Positions 49,681-62,207 of a stretch of 64,000 nt of DNA are shown one piece after another. Position numbers and translations under genes: made by a program. The notes beneath the pieces are model-generated. The model was not told the origin of the DNA and made no database searches. It saw nothing but the letters and a program-made list of their open reading frames with translations. Origin of the DNA: Coprinopsis marcescibilis (Eukaryota; Basidiomycota; Agaricomycetes; Agaricales; Psathyrellaceae); the NCBI GenBank assembly GCA_004369085.1, contig ML210219.1, positions 31,573 through 95,572 on the forward strand, read 5' to 3'. Within the stretch, counting starts at the first letter, position 1. Each line of letters opens with the position of its first letter.

Positions 49681-51639
49681 CTAGGCGGACTGGGCGTATG
49701 TAGCATCAAGTCTCGACTTGACATAGTCTCCTGCTTTCGTCACCTCGTACTTCGGCGGGTCGTCGGGTGAAATGCAGGTCTCTATCGGCTGTAGGGGGGC
49801 TGTGAGATTCTACTATGACTTGGCATTTAGCTGATTCCCCACCTCCAGGAGCGTGTCGTAGTTTGTCCCAAAGAACACAGGAATCGAGTAACGTTCCAAG
49901 CCTGAGCGGTTTATCACTCTGTGCGGGGTCGACTTGAAGACATCGTCTAATCACGGGCAAATAAAAAATCCTGCATCAAGAACGAAAAAAATGTCTTCGG
50001 ATAGCTTTAGAGCTTACTAGTCCATCTGGCAAATTGGTCCCCAAGGCTAGAATCGGATAGCACGAGAAGAAGACCAGGTATATTAATAATCTCTCATGCA
50101 GTGTGGGGAGAAGGGGACTATACTTTACGACAACTGTTCCAGGGATAGGAACGGCGTCGACCCATTCGCCAGACGTATTCTGGACTTGCAAGCCGCCAGC
50201 AGGATCTTGCCACAGGACCGTGAAGCACTGCAAGGGGATCGATTCGTCATCGCCTTTCCCCCCGGCAAGAAAGGAAAACAGGGTACCTCGTAGCTGCCGG
50301 TGACGATTAGAACGGATAATGAACAGGGATAGTAAATATCTCTCTTCGAGTTCAACGGCTGAAACAGGATGATGGACTCACTCAGTATGAGCCCCAATCC
50401 CAATCTGCCTCTTATCATTGGCAAGGTTGGTAGGATCTTGTGGCGGGTAGTGCAGAAGACGCATTATCGCAGCTGATTCATTCGTCTACGATTCAAATCG
50501 AAAGAAAAGGTGTGAGTTTTTGCAGCTGTTAAGCGTTTGGCCAGACCCCACGCGAGTTGGGCGATCAAGAAAGTCAAGTTTCGCATAGTGGTTGTCTGAC
50601 TGACTCGAGTTTGCCAGCGTCGCCCAGGGGCCAGCATGGCTCGAAACTAACCTTGTCGTCGAACCAACCCTCTGGGAGGTCAAGGGCCATTGCAAAGAGG
50701 GGGTAGAGTGCTTGTCCCAATGCAAGGCAGGAATGGCTGTAGGAACGAGAACCAAACCGCATTGAACTAAATCACCTCTGATAAGGCCATACACTAGAGA
50801 ATCACATACTAGTAGCTTAGAACTGCTTCCTTGAAGCCTGGTAGAGCGGATGGCCAGACGTTGCCGCCACTCATTGGCCCTTTCCTAGTCAAGCACGATG
50901 TTAGCTCTGCCCCGGGCTGCTCCCATCCGATATCGAAGCCTTCGTGGAGGTCACCGTTCCCTGTAACGTCCGTATTCTCAGCTAGAAGTGCGGTGTAGCC
51001 TTTGTAGTTCTCTGACTTGTGGGCGTCGAGCTGCAGGGGGGGTTGCGTTAGTCGTTTCTCGTTTCATTGATGTCTGGCTCTATGACATGTAGAGGTAGAT
51101 AGTGAGATTTTACCTCCATCTTGACCCGATCAGGGAGCGAGAAGAACTGCTTTCCAGCAGCTAAAGCGTCTGTTACTGCGTTATCGGGTATTCCGTGGTT
51201 CTTCACTACCAAGCGTGTTCGACTCTTTAGGCTCCCTGTGACGCTCTCGGAGCTCCCACTTACGATAGAAGAACCCTACCTGTGGAAGCACATGCTGAGT
51301 CAGGACACCTTGAAATGACAAGTTTTTGGGGAGAAGCGGAGGAGAGAGGTACTAGTAGTACACCCTGAAGAAACGAGTTCCTCTGAAAAGGACGGACATT
51401 GATAGATGCATCCCGGATTTTATCCGCCAACTTGCGCCGTTCTGCTTCATTGGTTGAAAAAGCAGGGGCAGCATCACTGTAGTATACGTCGTAGCTTGTC
51501 GTAAGTAGTCGAGATGGCAGAAATGTAGAAGAATGTTGACTGACATCACAGGTATATCCTCGAAGGTGCTCTCAGTTCTCGCGTCGGCGAGCCAGTAAGG
51601 TCTCGATGGCGGACTGAGAGAGTCAGATGCAGCAGACAT
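49681..51639 (-). CDS. Fe(II)/2-oxoglutarate-dependent oxygenase (isopenicillin-N-synthase-like), 12 exons
   Basis: Exons on the minus strand: 51639-51545, 51494-51398, 51279-51264, 51205-51114, 51030-50810, 50736-50652, 50485-50382, 50293-50287, 50227-50124, 50046-50018, 49946-49843 and 49788-49681. The total is 1,062 nt, or 353 residues, in frame throughout. The N-terminal DIOX_N part has VGFFYLKNHGIP and AGKQFFSLPDRVKME. The catalytic jelly roll has GIGAHTDYECFTVLWQD, STPHRVINRSG and RYSIPVFFGTNYD, giving the iron triad H235, D237, H292 and the 2-oxoglutarate contacts R302 and S304. Exons of 7, 16 and 29 nt are present; the 7-nt exon (CTACGAG) completes D237 and adds Tyr-Glu. The family hydroxylates, desaturates or cyclises small molecules; no substrate can be named. 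Confidence 0.9.
50287..50293 (-). other. 7-nt micro-exon of the 2-oxoglutarate oxygenase
   Basis: CTACGAG on the minus strand, flanked by an AG acceptor (50294-50295) and a GT donor (50285-50286). Exon 7 ends ...CAT ACT GA; the micro-exon adds C TAC GAG and exon 9 begins TGC TTC ACG, giving H-T-D-Y-E-C-F-T. Skipping it gives an out-of-frame join unless only two bases are carried, and the direct join lacks the iron-ligand Asp. Flanking introns are 88 and 59 nt. Confidence 0.8.
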
Positions 51640-52128
51640 AACAGGCCTGGGTCAATCAGGTGCAGGTACAATGGTTGTAAAAGATTTCCGATGGAGGTAA
51701 GTAGGATGAGAGCAAGAAGCGAGAGGTTTGACGTTGCTAATGTCAGGCGCGTCAATTACACTCCAAAAGCTCCGAAATCTTCCCCGCTTTGAAAGCCTTT
51801 AATGTACACCAAAGTACAAGTTTCGTTGATCAGGTCAGGGAAAGGAAATGATCAGAGAGTACGATTATCATTTGTCTTGAAACACAAGCCCCAAACAGAA
51901 CCAAGATGCACACAATTATTTACTAAACCAAAACGTCCAAATGCTCTAAAAGGTATGTATAAAGGGAATATATCGTAAGGTCATGAACTCCAAGGTATGC
52001 TAACGTTTGTATTTCGTTTGTTAAGTCGTTGCTAGATTGAAAGAAAAGGATTATTGATGCTGGTTTGCGTTGCAGAGAAGACAGAGCAAGAGGAGAGGGG
52101 GAGATAGAGGCCGAAATGGAGGTGTCTA
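51640..52128. other. Intergenic, oxygenase promoter
   Basis: This 489-bp stretch contains the promoter of the 2-oxoglutarate oxygenase and the 3' flank of the glutamate dehydrogenase gene. No coding sequence was seen. Confidence 0.5.
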
Positions 52129-55100
52129 TTAGTTGCCGCTTGCAAGGCCGCGAGCGAATTTGAAGAAGTCTACGCTGGAAGCGTTGACACCATACTTGTA
52201 GATCTGCAAAGGTACTATGTTAGCTCACGACAGCAGGAAAAGGAGGATGGACGGCGACGTACAAAGTGCGATCCGACCCAGCTGGCGAAGAGAGCGCGTT
52301 GATATGTGTCGGGCAACCTCTGCATCAATGCTTCGAGTCCAACCTTATCAACCAGCGTCTTGGGAATGGCCTGTCGCAGAACACCAACCCTGCTAGGCAT
52401 ATCGTCGAACAGATCCGAATTCTCAAGCTCAGTCTGGAGGTTGTTGAGTGTTAGAGAAAGTTCGTCGGAAATAGCAGTCCTGGACTTGGTTCCCCCGAGG
52501 CGGCCGTGCTCTTTCCAGATGCAAGAGAACTCGTTGGCAGCGTTCTCAGAGATCTTGGCCTGCACGTCCTTGACGTAGCTCTTGTAGAACTCGGAGGGTT
52601 GACCGTCCTTGAAGATCATGTTCTCGACGTATTCCTCAGTTGAGAGGGCGAGGCCGGCAAGTACTTCGAGGGATGAGCTGGTCACACCGCCTATATAACC
52701 TTGTCAGTCATGCACCCTGCAACCTGTGATACAGGAGACTTACCCTTGTTGGCACTCGAGTCCTTGAATAGAACGACCTTGCGTTTCTCGAGGAAGAGAC
52801 GAGCTTGTTGCGTGAAGAACAAATTGGCTCCTTCGACAATGTACTTGAAGTGGGGCTTGCCCTCGGTGTCAACGAGAGCAGCTACATTGGAGATGTTGAC
52901 GGCCTCTGGACGGCCACCGCAAGGAACGAGAATATCGGCCTTGTATCGCAGGTGGGCACCATTTCGGAAATCGGTACCGTCAAGGATGACTTGTCCGGCT
53001 GTATCGAGGGATAGATATAAGCAAAGAGCGATGGGAATGGAGATGAAGAGGACGCACAAGGCAACTTGATGTCTTGATCCTCAACTTTTACGAGATAACC
53101 ATCCTTGCTCAACTTGGAAGTATCGAAGTTGCCGACAGGGATGCGAAGCTTGGCAAGTCTGACCAGTTCCTCTCTGTTGATACCGACAGGATCGTGAAGG
53201 ACGCCGCTGCCGTCAATGACCGCGATGGTCTTGTCAGAGGAGAGCAGAATTTCATCTAATGACATTTATCAGCGTCATCCAATGTAAATCGCGGAAATAA
53301 GGACGCACTCGATCCAAGATCACCGTCTGTAGGAGGTGCGGACTGAGCATCAGTCATGAAAGATTATATCAGAGAAAATGGACGTACCAGGGCCACCAGT
53401 CTGGACTTTCGTGATATCCTTCTCGCGCAATCCCAATTGCCTGTAGATTCCGACAACGTATTGTCTGATAGAAAGCGAGGTCATTCCGTAGGCGTCGTGT
53501 GGGATACCGCCAAGGCTTTCAGCACTCTTGCCGGTAGTGAAGGACTTCCACCAGGTCTCGGCACCACGAGCGCGAGCATGGACTAAATTCAGTAGGTTAG
53601 ACGACACTGGCAATGTGGAATGCAGGAAGGAGAACTCACGAGCAGCCCAGTCCATCATGTCGGCGGTTCCCTCTGTTGAGCCGGATTAGTCCACATATAT
53701 GAAGAGGACAGGGAGATGACGCACCATCAGGACCGAAGAAGAGAATCTCTGGCTTGCCATACAGATCGACAATGGGCTCCTTGATACCAGGAGTCTGGCC
53801 TGGAATGAGCAAGTCGACGATTGCATCGACGTATTTCTCAAAGCACAACCTCGGCACAGCACCAAGCCTGCGAAACGGGAATCAGAATGAATTTCAGCTG
53901 GTGTAAAACATAAGACATACGACGGCAGGATTGTTCCTTTGGCACCACCCTCTGGAATGTCCTTGTTCTTGAGGGATTGAGTGGACGCCAGCCCGTAGTT
54001 TTCGTCGAACAACTGCCTCTGATTGATGGAGTAGTTCCTATCACTCGCGATAAGCAATAATCAAGACATGAATTATGGGGAGAACGTACTCTCTGTTCCT
54101 CGAGCGAACGATACGAATACCACCTCGCGCAACGTCGGCGAATCGGATATGGAACCCGCGGAAGTCATTGCCAATAATAATGAAAATTCCATACGGTTTC
54201 CTGGGGTACTCGACCTCCGGGAGGAAGTCTGGTGCCAGACGGAACGACAACGCGACCTTGGTGGGTTGGTAGAAGTTCGTCTTAAGGATGCTCCTAAGGG
54301 AAATGTCAGAGCGTTTCTAGGCGAAGGGGGCAATCGGACGTACTTGTTGAAGATCAAGAAGCTCTCGAGAACTTGGAGGTCATTCTTGTTGGTGACAGTT
54401 CGGCGAAGCTTGTCGTATAACTCCGGATCTGAGAGAGGTTGGACTGTTTGCAGACGTTGGTAGGAGAGGGTGGGACTGCTATTGGGTCAGACGCGATGCT
54501 CACAAATAGAGAACAGAAAGTAGCCTTACCCGAGCTGCGTCGCGTCATCTGAAGGAGGGTAGTGCGTCATCGCGAAGTTGACATAAAGCAGACGAATCTG
54601 GCATCTCGTTGAGAAACAGTGGAGCATAAAGCAATGCAAGACTCACCAACTCGGGGTACGCATGGATGGCCTGAGCAATACTCTCTCGCGTGAATGTCTC
54701 TTCACGGAATCTTCGCTTGATGTCGTTGAGGACTTCGGCGTGTGCGGCATCGTTTTCGTTGAGAATATTCTTGAGCTGAAGATAGGAAGGACCCAAACGA
54801 TTGCAGAAGTGTTGGGCAAAGACCCAGCCGCAATCTAACAGTATGGTCAAATCGCGGCACGGTTGATAGTGGATCTAGAAGCTTACATGCATATGTGGCT
54901 TCCTGGACGGCATGGCTGCCGGGAGATTTGGGCAAGAAGAAAGGGTTGTCCGGCAGACAGAAGAGGAGCGATGCCTCCTTCTTGATCTGCCAGATGGAGT
55001 TCTCAATAGGAGGGGCGTTGACGGCGTTGGGCACGGGCCTCAGGTAGAGAGAGATAATTGTGATCCCGTTGGAGAATTGTTCTGGGAATAACTAGATTAG

Positions 55101-56330
55101 CATGCTAAGACTGAGGTGCAGAAGTCTTTCTTGGCTTACCAACGTATTTTCTGGTGGAGTACAAGGAGTAGAAGTGGTACAAGTTTGACAAAGCACTGAA
55201 GAACTTTGAGGTGCCGCCCATCTTGAATCCGATGACCACGCGACGTTCACGGGTCCCCTCGACTTCGAATACCTCGATGACAGGCCCATGGCGAGATTCG
55301 ACATTCCAAATAACCTATGAATAGGATATTTAGATGGCAAAGAACCATTAATGGTGATAAACTCACGTTTTGGTAGATCTCAAGAGTATTCTTAGTTGCT
55401 CGTTCTAAGAAAGTCACATCCGACACCGCGCGGATATCGGTTTTTTCAGTTTGGCCTGCCTGGGGCTGAGATGCGAATCGAGACTTGGTGATGAAATAGC
55501 AACGAAGTTGCTGTGAAGATGCTGCCGAAATTGAGCCAGTTGAGCGGAAAGTCTCTAGACGATAGGCATTGTCAGGGGTCGACTTGTCCAGGAACAACTC
55601 ATCGATCCTATTGGTCAAAACGTTCACGTCAGTGATGTGTTCACGTGTCGGCGACAAGAGAATGTGGGGAACAAAAAACAACCGGATCTTGATGTTGTGA
55701 ATTCGTCATTGGCATCACTGTCTTAGCGACGCGCGAGACGGAAGAACACAGAAATAACAGCCAGATCGCGAAAGGGATGGATAGAGGAACATGCTATTAA
55801 CTCACCTCGCCTCGCAAGTGGCTCCAGGACCCTCAGTAATCGTCAATCCAGGTGGACTGGAGTGGATGAAAGTCGCGCCGTTGCCGTTGTCATCAATGCG
55901 TTCGAGGTCGATGACGAGGGATCCCGGATCGTGCTTGGTGAAGGCCATGATCTTGGCTCCGAAGAGGGCTAGAATGTGGTCTGCGATGACCTCGCGCGAT
56001 TCCGTTTGGAAATAGGTGTCATCGATTCCGAGACCGTTGTAGAACCAGTTGACTTCGTTCGCGACAAGCTCACGGGGAATAAATCCCTAGACATCGGCGA
56101 GATCGATTAGTCCATGATGTTCTTGGTCGATGTGGGGAAGATACACGCACCTTTGCAGCAAGATCGTGCTCGACCTTTGCACGCTGTTCTGCTTTTTCCT
56201 TGAAAACTGGTGTGGTGTAGCCTGGCGCGTCCTTGACGAGTTGCGCATCTGAGGCCGAGCCAGGGATGCTGAGCAATCTAGAGGCGGCGTTGAGGACTTT
56301 GCGTGTTGGGTCTGGAGCTGTAGTGGACAT
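52129..56330 (-). CDS. NAD-specific glutamate dehydrogenase, large (about 115 kDa) fungal type
   Basis: Start ATG at 56330 (MSTTAPDPTRK), stop TAA at 52129-52131; many short introns and roughly 1,050 residues. The enzyme oxidatively deaminates glutamate to 2-oxoglutarate and ammonia with NAD, a catabolic route matching yeast Gdh2. A long N-terminal region typical of the large class (SKFFSALSNLYHFYSLYS, WVFAQHFCNRLG) precedes the catalytic core. Core marks are KPYGIFIIIGNDFRGFHIRF, ARGGIRIV, the catalytic-lysine motif IPEGGAKGTILPS, ILFFGPDEGTADMMDWAA, HDAYGMTSLSIRQYV and the NAD-domain CGGRPEAVNISN and YIVEGANLFFTQQARL. It ends FFKFARGLASGN. A TATATAAA box lies 74 bp upstream. Confidence 0.93.
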
Positions 56331-57977
56331 TGTGGTGGTTAATAGAGAAGAAACGGCTGGGGATGAACGGCGAGGATATAACGGCTCCTTGTAATGCTAG
56401 ACCTTTATATAGGTTCACGATCGTCGGAGATTCGAGGACTATTTGTTGGAAATAGAAATAAAGCTCCCGGCACGGCGGGGCCCAAAATATCTTTCCCCCA
56501 CAACATGGACGGAGCTTGCATTTACAACTTCTTCCTCCAGTATTCCGCCATTTTCCACTCGAGTCAGTGTATATACAGTCCAGAGCAGTCCTGACTACAT
56601 TTTTCTGGCGGTTCTTTCCTAGGTAAGGGCTCGACTGCGAGCCTCTAATCGCGACAGGGCGGTCTACTTCCTCCCGACTCTTGCCTTATTTGGACCCGAG
56701 TGCGTTGATTCGTAGTAACCCCAAAGATCAGAGCTACGAACTTGTGTGTTCTGGTTCTCAGTAATGTCAAACTCGGTACGGAGCTTCAGAGTTCCTGTCA
56801 CAATTTAGCACATTCATGGCATACTATTGTGAAACCCGAACGGCTCGGGCAAGTTGTGCCAAAGGAGGCTGTTGTTGATCCTGCCGCGCCTCCAATCTTC
56901 TGCCACGTAGCGCCGTGATTCATTTCCCCACACTGGTATGACGCAGAACGGTCTCGGAAATGCACCGTTCACTAGTAAGCTTTCATTTTCTACAGCAATG
57001 ATTTATTAGACATCTGTTTCTAACCGTGCTGTAGAATCATGGTCCGACTTGACTAAAAGTCATCCTCGGAATCGAATGACCAGCGGTTCATTACTATGTA
57101 TGTGACACTTCTCTCAACTCGCAGATCCGAGCCTATTGAGGATTATTCAGTCCATAAAACTGTTCACCGTGACCCTATCCTGGTGACTCGACGCGCGAAG
57201 TGCTGTATTCACTGACGTCCTATGTCATTTGCTTCCCGCGGCCGGGAATCGGACGGAGCGCGACCCAGACAACCGGAGTGGTACCCATTTACTTGATTAG
57301 GACTGTTGTTAGGTGGTGGTCCTTCCTCATTAGCTTGTGATGCCGACTTAAGCCTTGCTTCACTACCAACTTGAGCCTCATGAGGGGCGCTCGCGATGGC
57401 GACGGGGCACCCACGGCGTCGAGAATTATTCGATGACCAGCCTATCGTGTTCGAGGAGTGCGAAGTGAAGATAAGATAGAAGCCCTCCTCATGCATTGAT
57501 TGTCGATGGCAGCACTACAGGGATCGAGCGCTTGATAAGCGACTAACCAGATAATCTCGCGTGAACTGCTCAACTTGTGCGGCGTGCCCGGCGGGAGCGG
57601 CTTCGCAATCTCTGGCATTTGGAGTTAAGGGTAAGTGGAGCGTATCTCGTCATAGAATAATGGTTCCGGGACCTTAATAGATTCGCACTTTGGCGCCTTG
57701 ATGCGGCACGAGCGCCTGAATCCCCAGCATGTCCTGTCGGAATGAGAAATTCGCAAGTCAGAAGCGCCCAAATCAAGGTTCACAGTTCAAGCGCCGATGT
57801 TATTTCCAGGGCTAGGCTTCCATCCATATTACTGTTGCAGCTATTGCGGTATGCCCTTGTATTTCAAGAAGCTCTTCATATGTACGATATTAGACGTACG
57901 AAAATGATATCATTTTACATCTGGGTGAAGCCTAAAATAGGTGCATGGCATTGGAGATAATTTGGAACTCTATATGG
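56331..57977. other. Long intergenic region, no gene recognised
   Basis: About 1.65 kb between the start of the glutamate dehydrogenase gene and the stop of the next SDR. Only short open frames without family resemblance are present, the largest about 95 codons (57209-57496, minus). No inverted termini or transposase remnants were recognised. Confidence 0.45.
56404..56411 (-). promoter_or_regulatory. Putative TATA box of glutamate dehydrogenase
   Basis: TATATAAA on the minus strand, 74 bp upstream of the ATG at 56330. Confidence 0.5.
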
Positions 57978-59329
57978 TTATGCATTTCCCGATGAACTTA
58001 GTTCTTTGAGAATCTCTGGGACGCAAGGGTCAAATTTGGTCAACTCATCCACCAGGTTTCCCTGTTCAACCGAGATTAGTTTCAACTGTAACATCCTAAA
58101 TTCTTAACGGAGCTCACCCAAATCTTTTGTTCATGAAGCATTCCTTCGCTGCCGATGACATAGTCGCTGGCTTCCGTCACCGCCATGCGAGCAATATAAG
58201 CGCCATGCATGTCGTCGATACTGTCTTCGAGTGACAGCGCCGCCCATACTAGCTGTCGACTTCCTTCTTCTGCTGTCCAAGCTAGATAACGATCCAAGAT
58301 GGGGAATACCAGCCATTGTAGTCCTCTCGCCTCGCTTTGGATCTCGGTGCGGCAGTATCCCGGGTCCACGCAGTTCACGATAACTGGTGAGTTGCGGAGA
58401 ATTTTTGCTAGAGCGCGTGTCATAAATAAGGCTATGACTGAGATTATGGAGGTTCAGCGTTGGTGTGTGATGCAGGAGAAGGTGACTGCGTGACTTACGT
58501 TTACTGTCGGTGTAACGCTGTTCCATTACTCTGGCGGAGAGTGCAGTTAGAGTTGAGTATGAGATCATCTCAGTGGTCAATGGACAGTACTCACTGTGGG
58601 GTGCAGTACTCGCGGCTGCTAAGGACCTTCAGTGGATTACCAGCATCTGCTATTTCACTCGGAAGGGAAGCCAAGTAATGAACACTACTTCCGACAACAA
58701 CGATGCGAGGGCGGGATTCCGGATGCCTCTCAAATGTCCTCGCCATAAATGGTGCCAAGAGAATGCTGCATAAGAGTGTAGAGAGGTTGTTGACTTGGAG
58801 TCTGGAGATCAATAATAATACGGTTAGTGCGGGAAACTGAGCCTGGAGTCTAGGATGAGTATGATAACGTACGTGGATTCCCACCCATCGTCAGTAAGGG
58901 CATACTTCGATGTGATGGCGGCGTTTGCGACGAATATGTCGAGTCGCTCTTCTTCGCTTTGCAGGGCGTTGCAAAACTCGACGACTGATGCAAAGCTTGA
59001 TAAGTTCAGGGTGCGTAGCTCTATTCTGCTCAGGCCTGTCTCCTCTTTGAGCTCTAGGGTCATAATGTGAGTCGTACGGTAGTCAATCATTCATAACTCA
59101 AGCAACGCGACGTACTAGCAACTGCGGCATTCCCTCTGTCCTTGTTGCGGCAGGCCAAGATGAGTTTCCCTGGGTTCATTGTTGCAAAGTGCTTTGCAGC
59201 TTCGTATCCGATGCCGGCATTGGCGCCAGTAACGACCACGGTCTTTCCAGCGAGATCAGCAGTTGTGACAGGCGGTACGCGCTGCCATTGATCTTTGACA
59301 ATCATATACAAGAGGTTAGACCTTCTCAT
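57978..59329 (-). CDS. Short-chain dehydrogenase/reductase (retinol-dehydrogenase-like), copy A
   Basis: Start ATG at 59329 (MRRSNLLYMIVKDQW), stop TAA at 57978-57980; about six exons and roughly 330 residues. Motifs: VVVTGANAGIGYEAAKHF for the nucleotide fold, LDIFVANAAITSKYALTDDG where most SDRs have NNAG, RIVVVGSSVHYLA, the catalytic YxxxK in QRYTDSK, and VNCVDPGYCRTEI. The end reads NLVDELTKFDPCVPEILKEL. It belongs to the fungal oxidoreductases resembling retinol and WW-domain dehydrogenases; substrate unknown. It is a tandem paralogue of copy B, in the same orientation and with the same intron pattern. A TATAAAA element lies 83 bp before the ATG. Confidence 0.87.
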
Positions 59330-59744
59330 GATGAAGGCGACTTCAGGGCTTGCCAGGTGGCAATGGGAGATAGAAGCCTGATGTTGGCAGAACCAAGTTT
59401 CAAGGTCCACCTTTTATATCCCGGTACACGTCGCGTTGCGGGAAGAGTACTTTTCCAGACTTGACTCGACTCAGGACTGGCATGACAAACATATCATGGA
59501 TACCTGCACCAAGACGACTATTCGTTGTCATCGTCTTCGGAATGCACGGTTCAATGGAAGATTGACTCGTCCGTTGAAAAGTCGAGGAAGATTGGCAGCA
59601 AAGGAGTCACTTGCTTTGATATTAGGTTTGATTGTTAAGCGCTAAGACTCGGATGTTACAGAAATAGAATAGGATCACATATACGCGAGTATAGGATCGA
59701 AAGCATGGCGTGGCCGGGCGAAGTTGACTAATCGATTTTGGGTC
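59330..59744. other. Intergenic between tandem SDR genes
   Basis: This 415-bp stretch holds the promoter of copy A and the 3' flank of copy B; nothing else is seen. Confidence 0.5.
59412..59418 (-). promoter_or_regulatory. Putative TATA box of tandem SDR copy A
   Basis: TATAAAA on the minus strand, 83 bp upstream of the ATG at 59329; the counterpart before copy B sits at 86 bp. Confidence 0.5.
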
Positions 59745-61057
59745 TCAAGCTTCATCCGAGCGCCCAAGCTCTTTAAGGATCCCCGCAACGCGCGGGTCAA
59801 CGTTGGTCAGTTCTTCCACAAGGTTGGTCTTTTAGGAACAGTAAGACACAGCAGCGTATATTGATGTGAAGGCTCTCACCCAGAATTTAACCTCAGCGCG
59901 CTGCCCGTCCTCGCTGATGACGTAGTCACTGGGTTCAGCAACAGACATGCAACAAATAAAGCCACCTCTCATAACTTCGATGTCTTTGTCGTTGGCCAGA
60001 GATGCCCAAATCAGTTGTCGGCTTCCCTCTTCTGCTGTCCAAGCCAAATATCGCTCCATTGCCATAAATAGTAGTCGCTGCATTCCTTTGGCTTCGTTCC
60101 GGATATCAGAGATGCAAAATCCAGGATCCACACAGTTGACAGTGATGGCCGAGTTCTTCAGGATCTTTGCGAGTGCGCGTACCATGAACAAGACGATGAC
60201 TGGAAAGATGTAAGGTGTGCTCTCGACCCTGTAACCTGACTATACATACTCTTACTATGTGGGTAACGCTGTTCCATGACACTAAAAGACCATTAGCTTC
60301 GATGGCTCAAGACCGCAACCGAAGGAAGATCGACACTTACGAGCTGGTACAGTACTCTGGCTTATTGAGCATCTTCAAGGGATTGTCGGTTTCGAGTACA
60401 TCTCTGTTAAATGAAGCAAGATAGTGAACTCCACTTCCGACAATCACGATCCGGGGCTCAGATCCGTCTGTGATCCCACTTGTCTTGGCCATCAGCGGCG
60501 CTAAAAGGACGCAGTAAAGGAGGGTCGATAAGACGTTCACTTGTAGCCTAAGTATTGTCAAAAACTGCTGGTCCAATAAACTTTGAATTAAACATACGTG
60601 GTCTCCCAGCCGTCGTCGGTAGTTCTATACTGGGTTGTGACCATGCCGGCGTTTGCAACAAGCAGGTCCAGCCTTTCTTCTTCTTTCTGAAGGGTATTGC
60701 AGAACTCGGTTACAGACGAGAAATTCGAAAGATCCACGGTCCTTATTTCAATCCTATCGAAGCCAGTTTCCTCTTTTATTTCTGGAAGGGATCACGAGTT
60801 AAAGTTAGTTTGGCGAGGAGAAGTACCCGATCTTGGGTGCAGAACTCACTGGCCACGGCGGCGCTGCCTTTGGCTGTATTGCGGCAGGCAATGATTAGCT
60901 TGCCGGGCTTCATTCTGGCGAAGTGTTTAGCGGCTTCAAATCCGATCCCAGTGTTGGCTCCGGTGACGAGAACGGTCTTTCCTTCCAAGTTTGCCGTCAT
61001 CACGGGTGGTACGGGCTGGCATTGCTCCCGAATGAATGCGAGGATCGACTTTTTCAT
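59745..61057 (-). CDS. Short-chain dehydrogenase/reductase (retinol-dehydrogenase-like), copy B
   Basis: Start ATG at 61057 ([14 protein letters not shown]), stop TGA at 59745-59747; about six exons and roughly 330 residues. Motifs: [54 protein letters not shown], catalytic YxxxK in QRYPHSK (followed at once by an intron), [13 protein letters not shown] and the C-terminal [20 protein letters not shown]. It aligns with copy A along its length, with the usual NAG motif retained. It is an NAD(P)-dependent oxidoreductase of unknown substrate, expected in the cytosol or on internal membranes. Confidence 0.87.
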
Positions 61058-62207
61058 GATGAATGGTGGGAATTAGGTAGGATGAGGTCTGGTTGGGTAG
61101 GGCTGTAAGACGGACAGTGTATTGACAACGATTGCTGTCTGGCTTTATAAACTTCTACCACATTGATGGTCGAGGCACAAGTGACTTCCGCTACTGGAGC
61201 GGCTCGGACGCTATACTATGACTCAGGGTCGCATCTTTACTTTCCGATGCCGCAAGGACGCGTGTATACGGCTGGTATATTTTCATCCAGATGTATGTAT
61301 AACACCCTTCAAAGTGTTAGGCTTTGGATGGAGACAGGACGGCACGTGCGGTTGGCTGCATTTTCTCGGGATCAAGAACTCTGATCAATCCTTGAGGGGA
61401 AAGGTTTCGGTTGAACCGCAGCGATACCAGCACGAGAAGTCACCTCTAGATCGAAATCTCGCTGGATACCTGATGTTGAAAGACCCTCCTACGTAAGCCC
61501 TGGTCAAAACTTAATTGAAGTGAAATCTGCGCTGATACAAGTTAGACGCAAGGTGCACTAATGTGCCAAATGACAATGGAAGATATTAATAAGCGCTCAA
61601 AGGTTAGCAGGCTTTGCGTGGTGCGAAGTCTGTCCCAGAAAGTTGTTGTCACAGCCCTTATCTCACCTTAATAACCCGCATTTGAAGCCATCCCACCCCT
61701 TGCCGCAATTGTGGGAGCCGTTGCCCTTGTTTAAGTGGTTCGCACATATGCCGAGCCTTGTCGTCATCCGCGTCTCCACCACGGCACGGTTCTACGGGTG
61801 AGTCGGGTACATAATTGGTACATAATATCTCTCGTGGCCTTGTCAGCCTGGAGGGTTGGTGCCAGTATTTACATAAAGCTGGGTGTCCCGGTGTTCGATG
61901 GACATAGGCACATGTCGTTAGTACTCCGTTTGCTAATCATGACATGGAGGAAGGTAAGGATCTGACTGATTTCGCCGGTGCCCAAAGCCCAAGCGTGTTG
62001 CGCACCCAGCGCTGCATAAAACCCGTGCATTCGGTCGAGTAGAGGCGCTTAAGCCTTAAACCGACGTTCAAAGACCAAAATGTAATCTTATGAAAACGTT
62101 TTTCGCAGCTTTGTAGCATTGATCGCTCAAAGAACAAAATATGTGATTTCTTCACAGACACTAGTACCTAACGGTCTGAACACACACTGATACCCACCAC
62201 TGGCAAT
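61058..62207. other. Intergenic, no gene recognised
   Basis: About 1.15 kb with the promoter of SDR copy B on the left and the 3' flank of the HNH-like gene on the right. No family resemblance was seen in its short open frames. Confidence 0.45.
61143..61149 (-). promoter_or_regulatory. Putative TATA box of tandem SDR copy B
   Basis: TATAAAG on the minus strand, 86 bp upstream of the ATG at 61057, matching the spacing in copy A. Confidence 0.45.

Noticed and set aside
50228..50381. Loss of the iron-binding Asp (HTE) in the 2-oxoglutarate oxygenase, suggesting a dead enzyme
   Set aside because: A 7-nt micro-exon inside the apparent single intron restores HTDYE, so the enzyme looks intact.
51206..51263. 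A 28-nt intron in the oxygenase gene ending at 51236
   Set aside because: Too short for splicing; using the next AG (51206-51207) gives a 58-nt intron and the conserved VGFFYLKNHGIP.
57209..57496. A 95-codon minus-strand frame in the region between glutamate dehydrogenase and the SDR pair
   Set aside because: There is no recognisable domain, signal peptide or splice support; length is compatible with chance.
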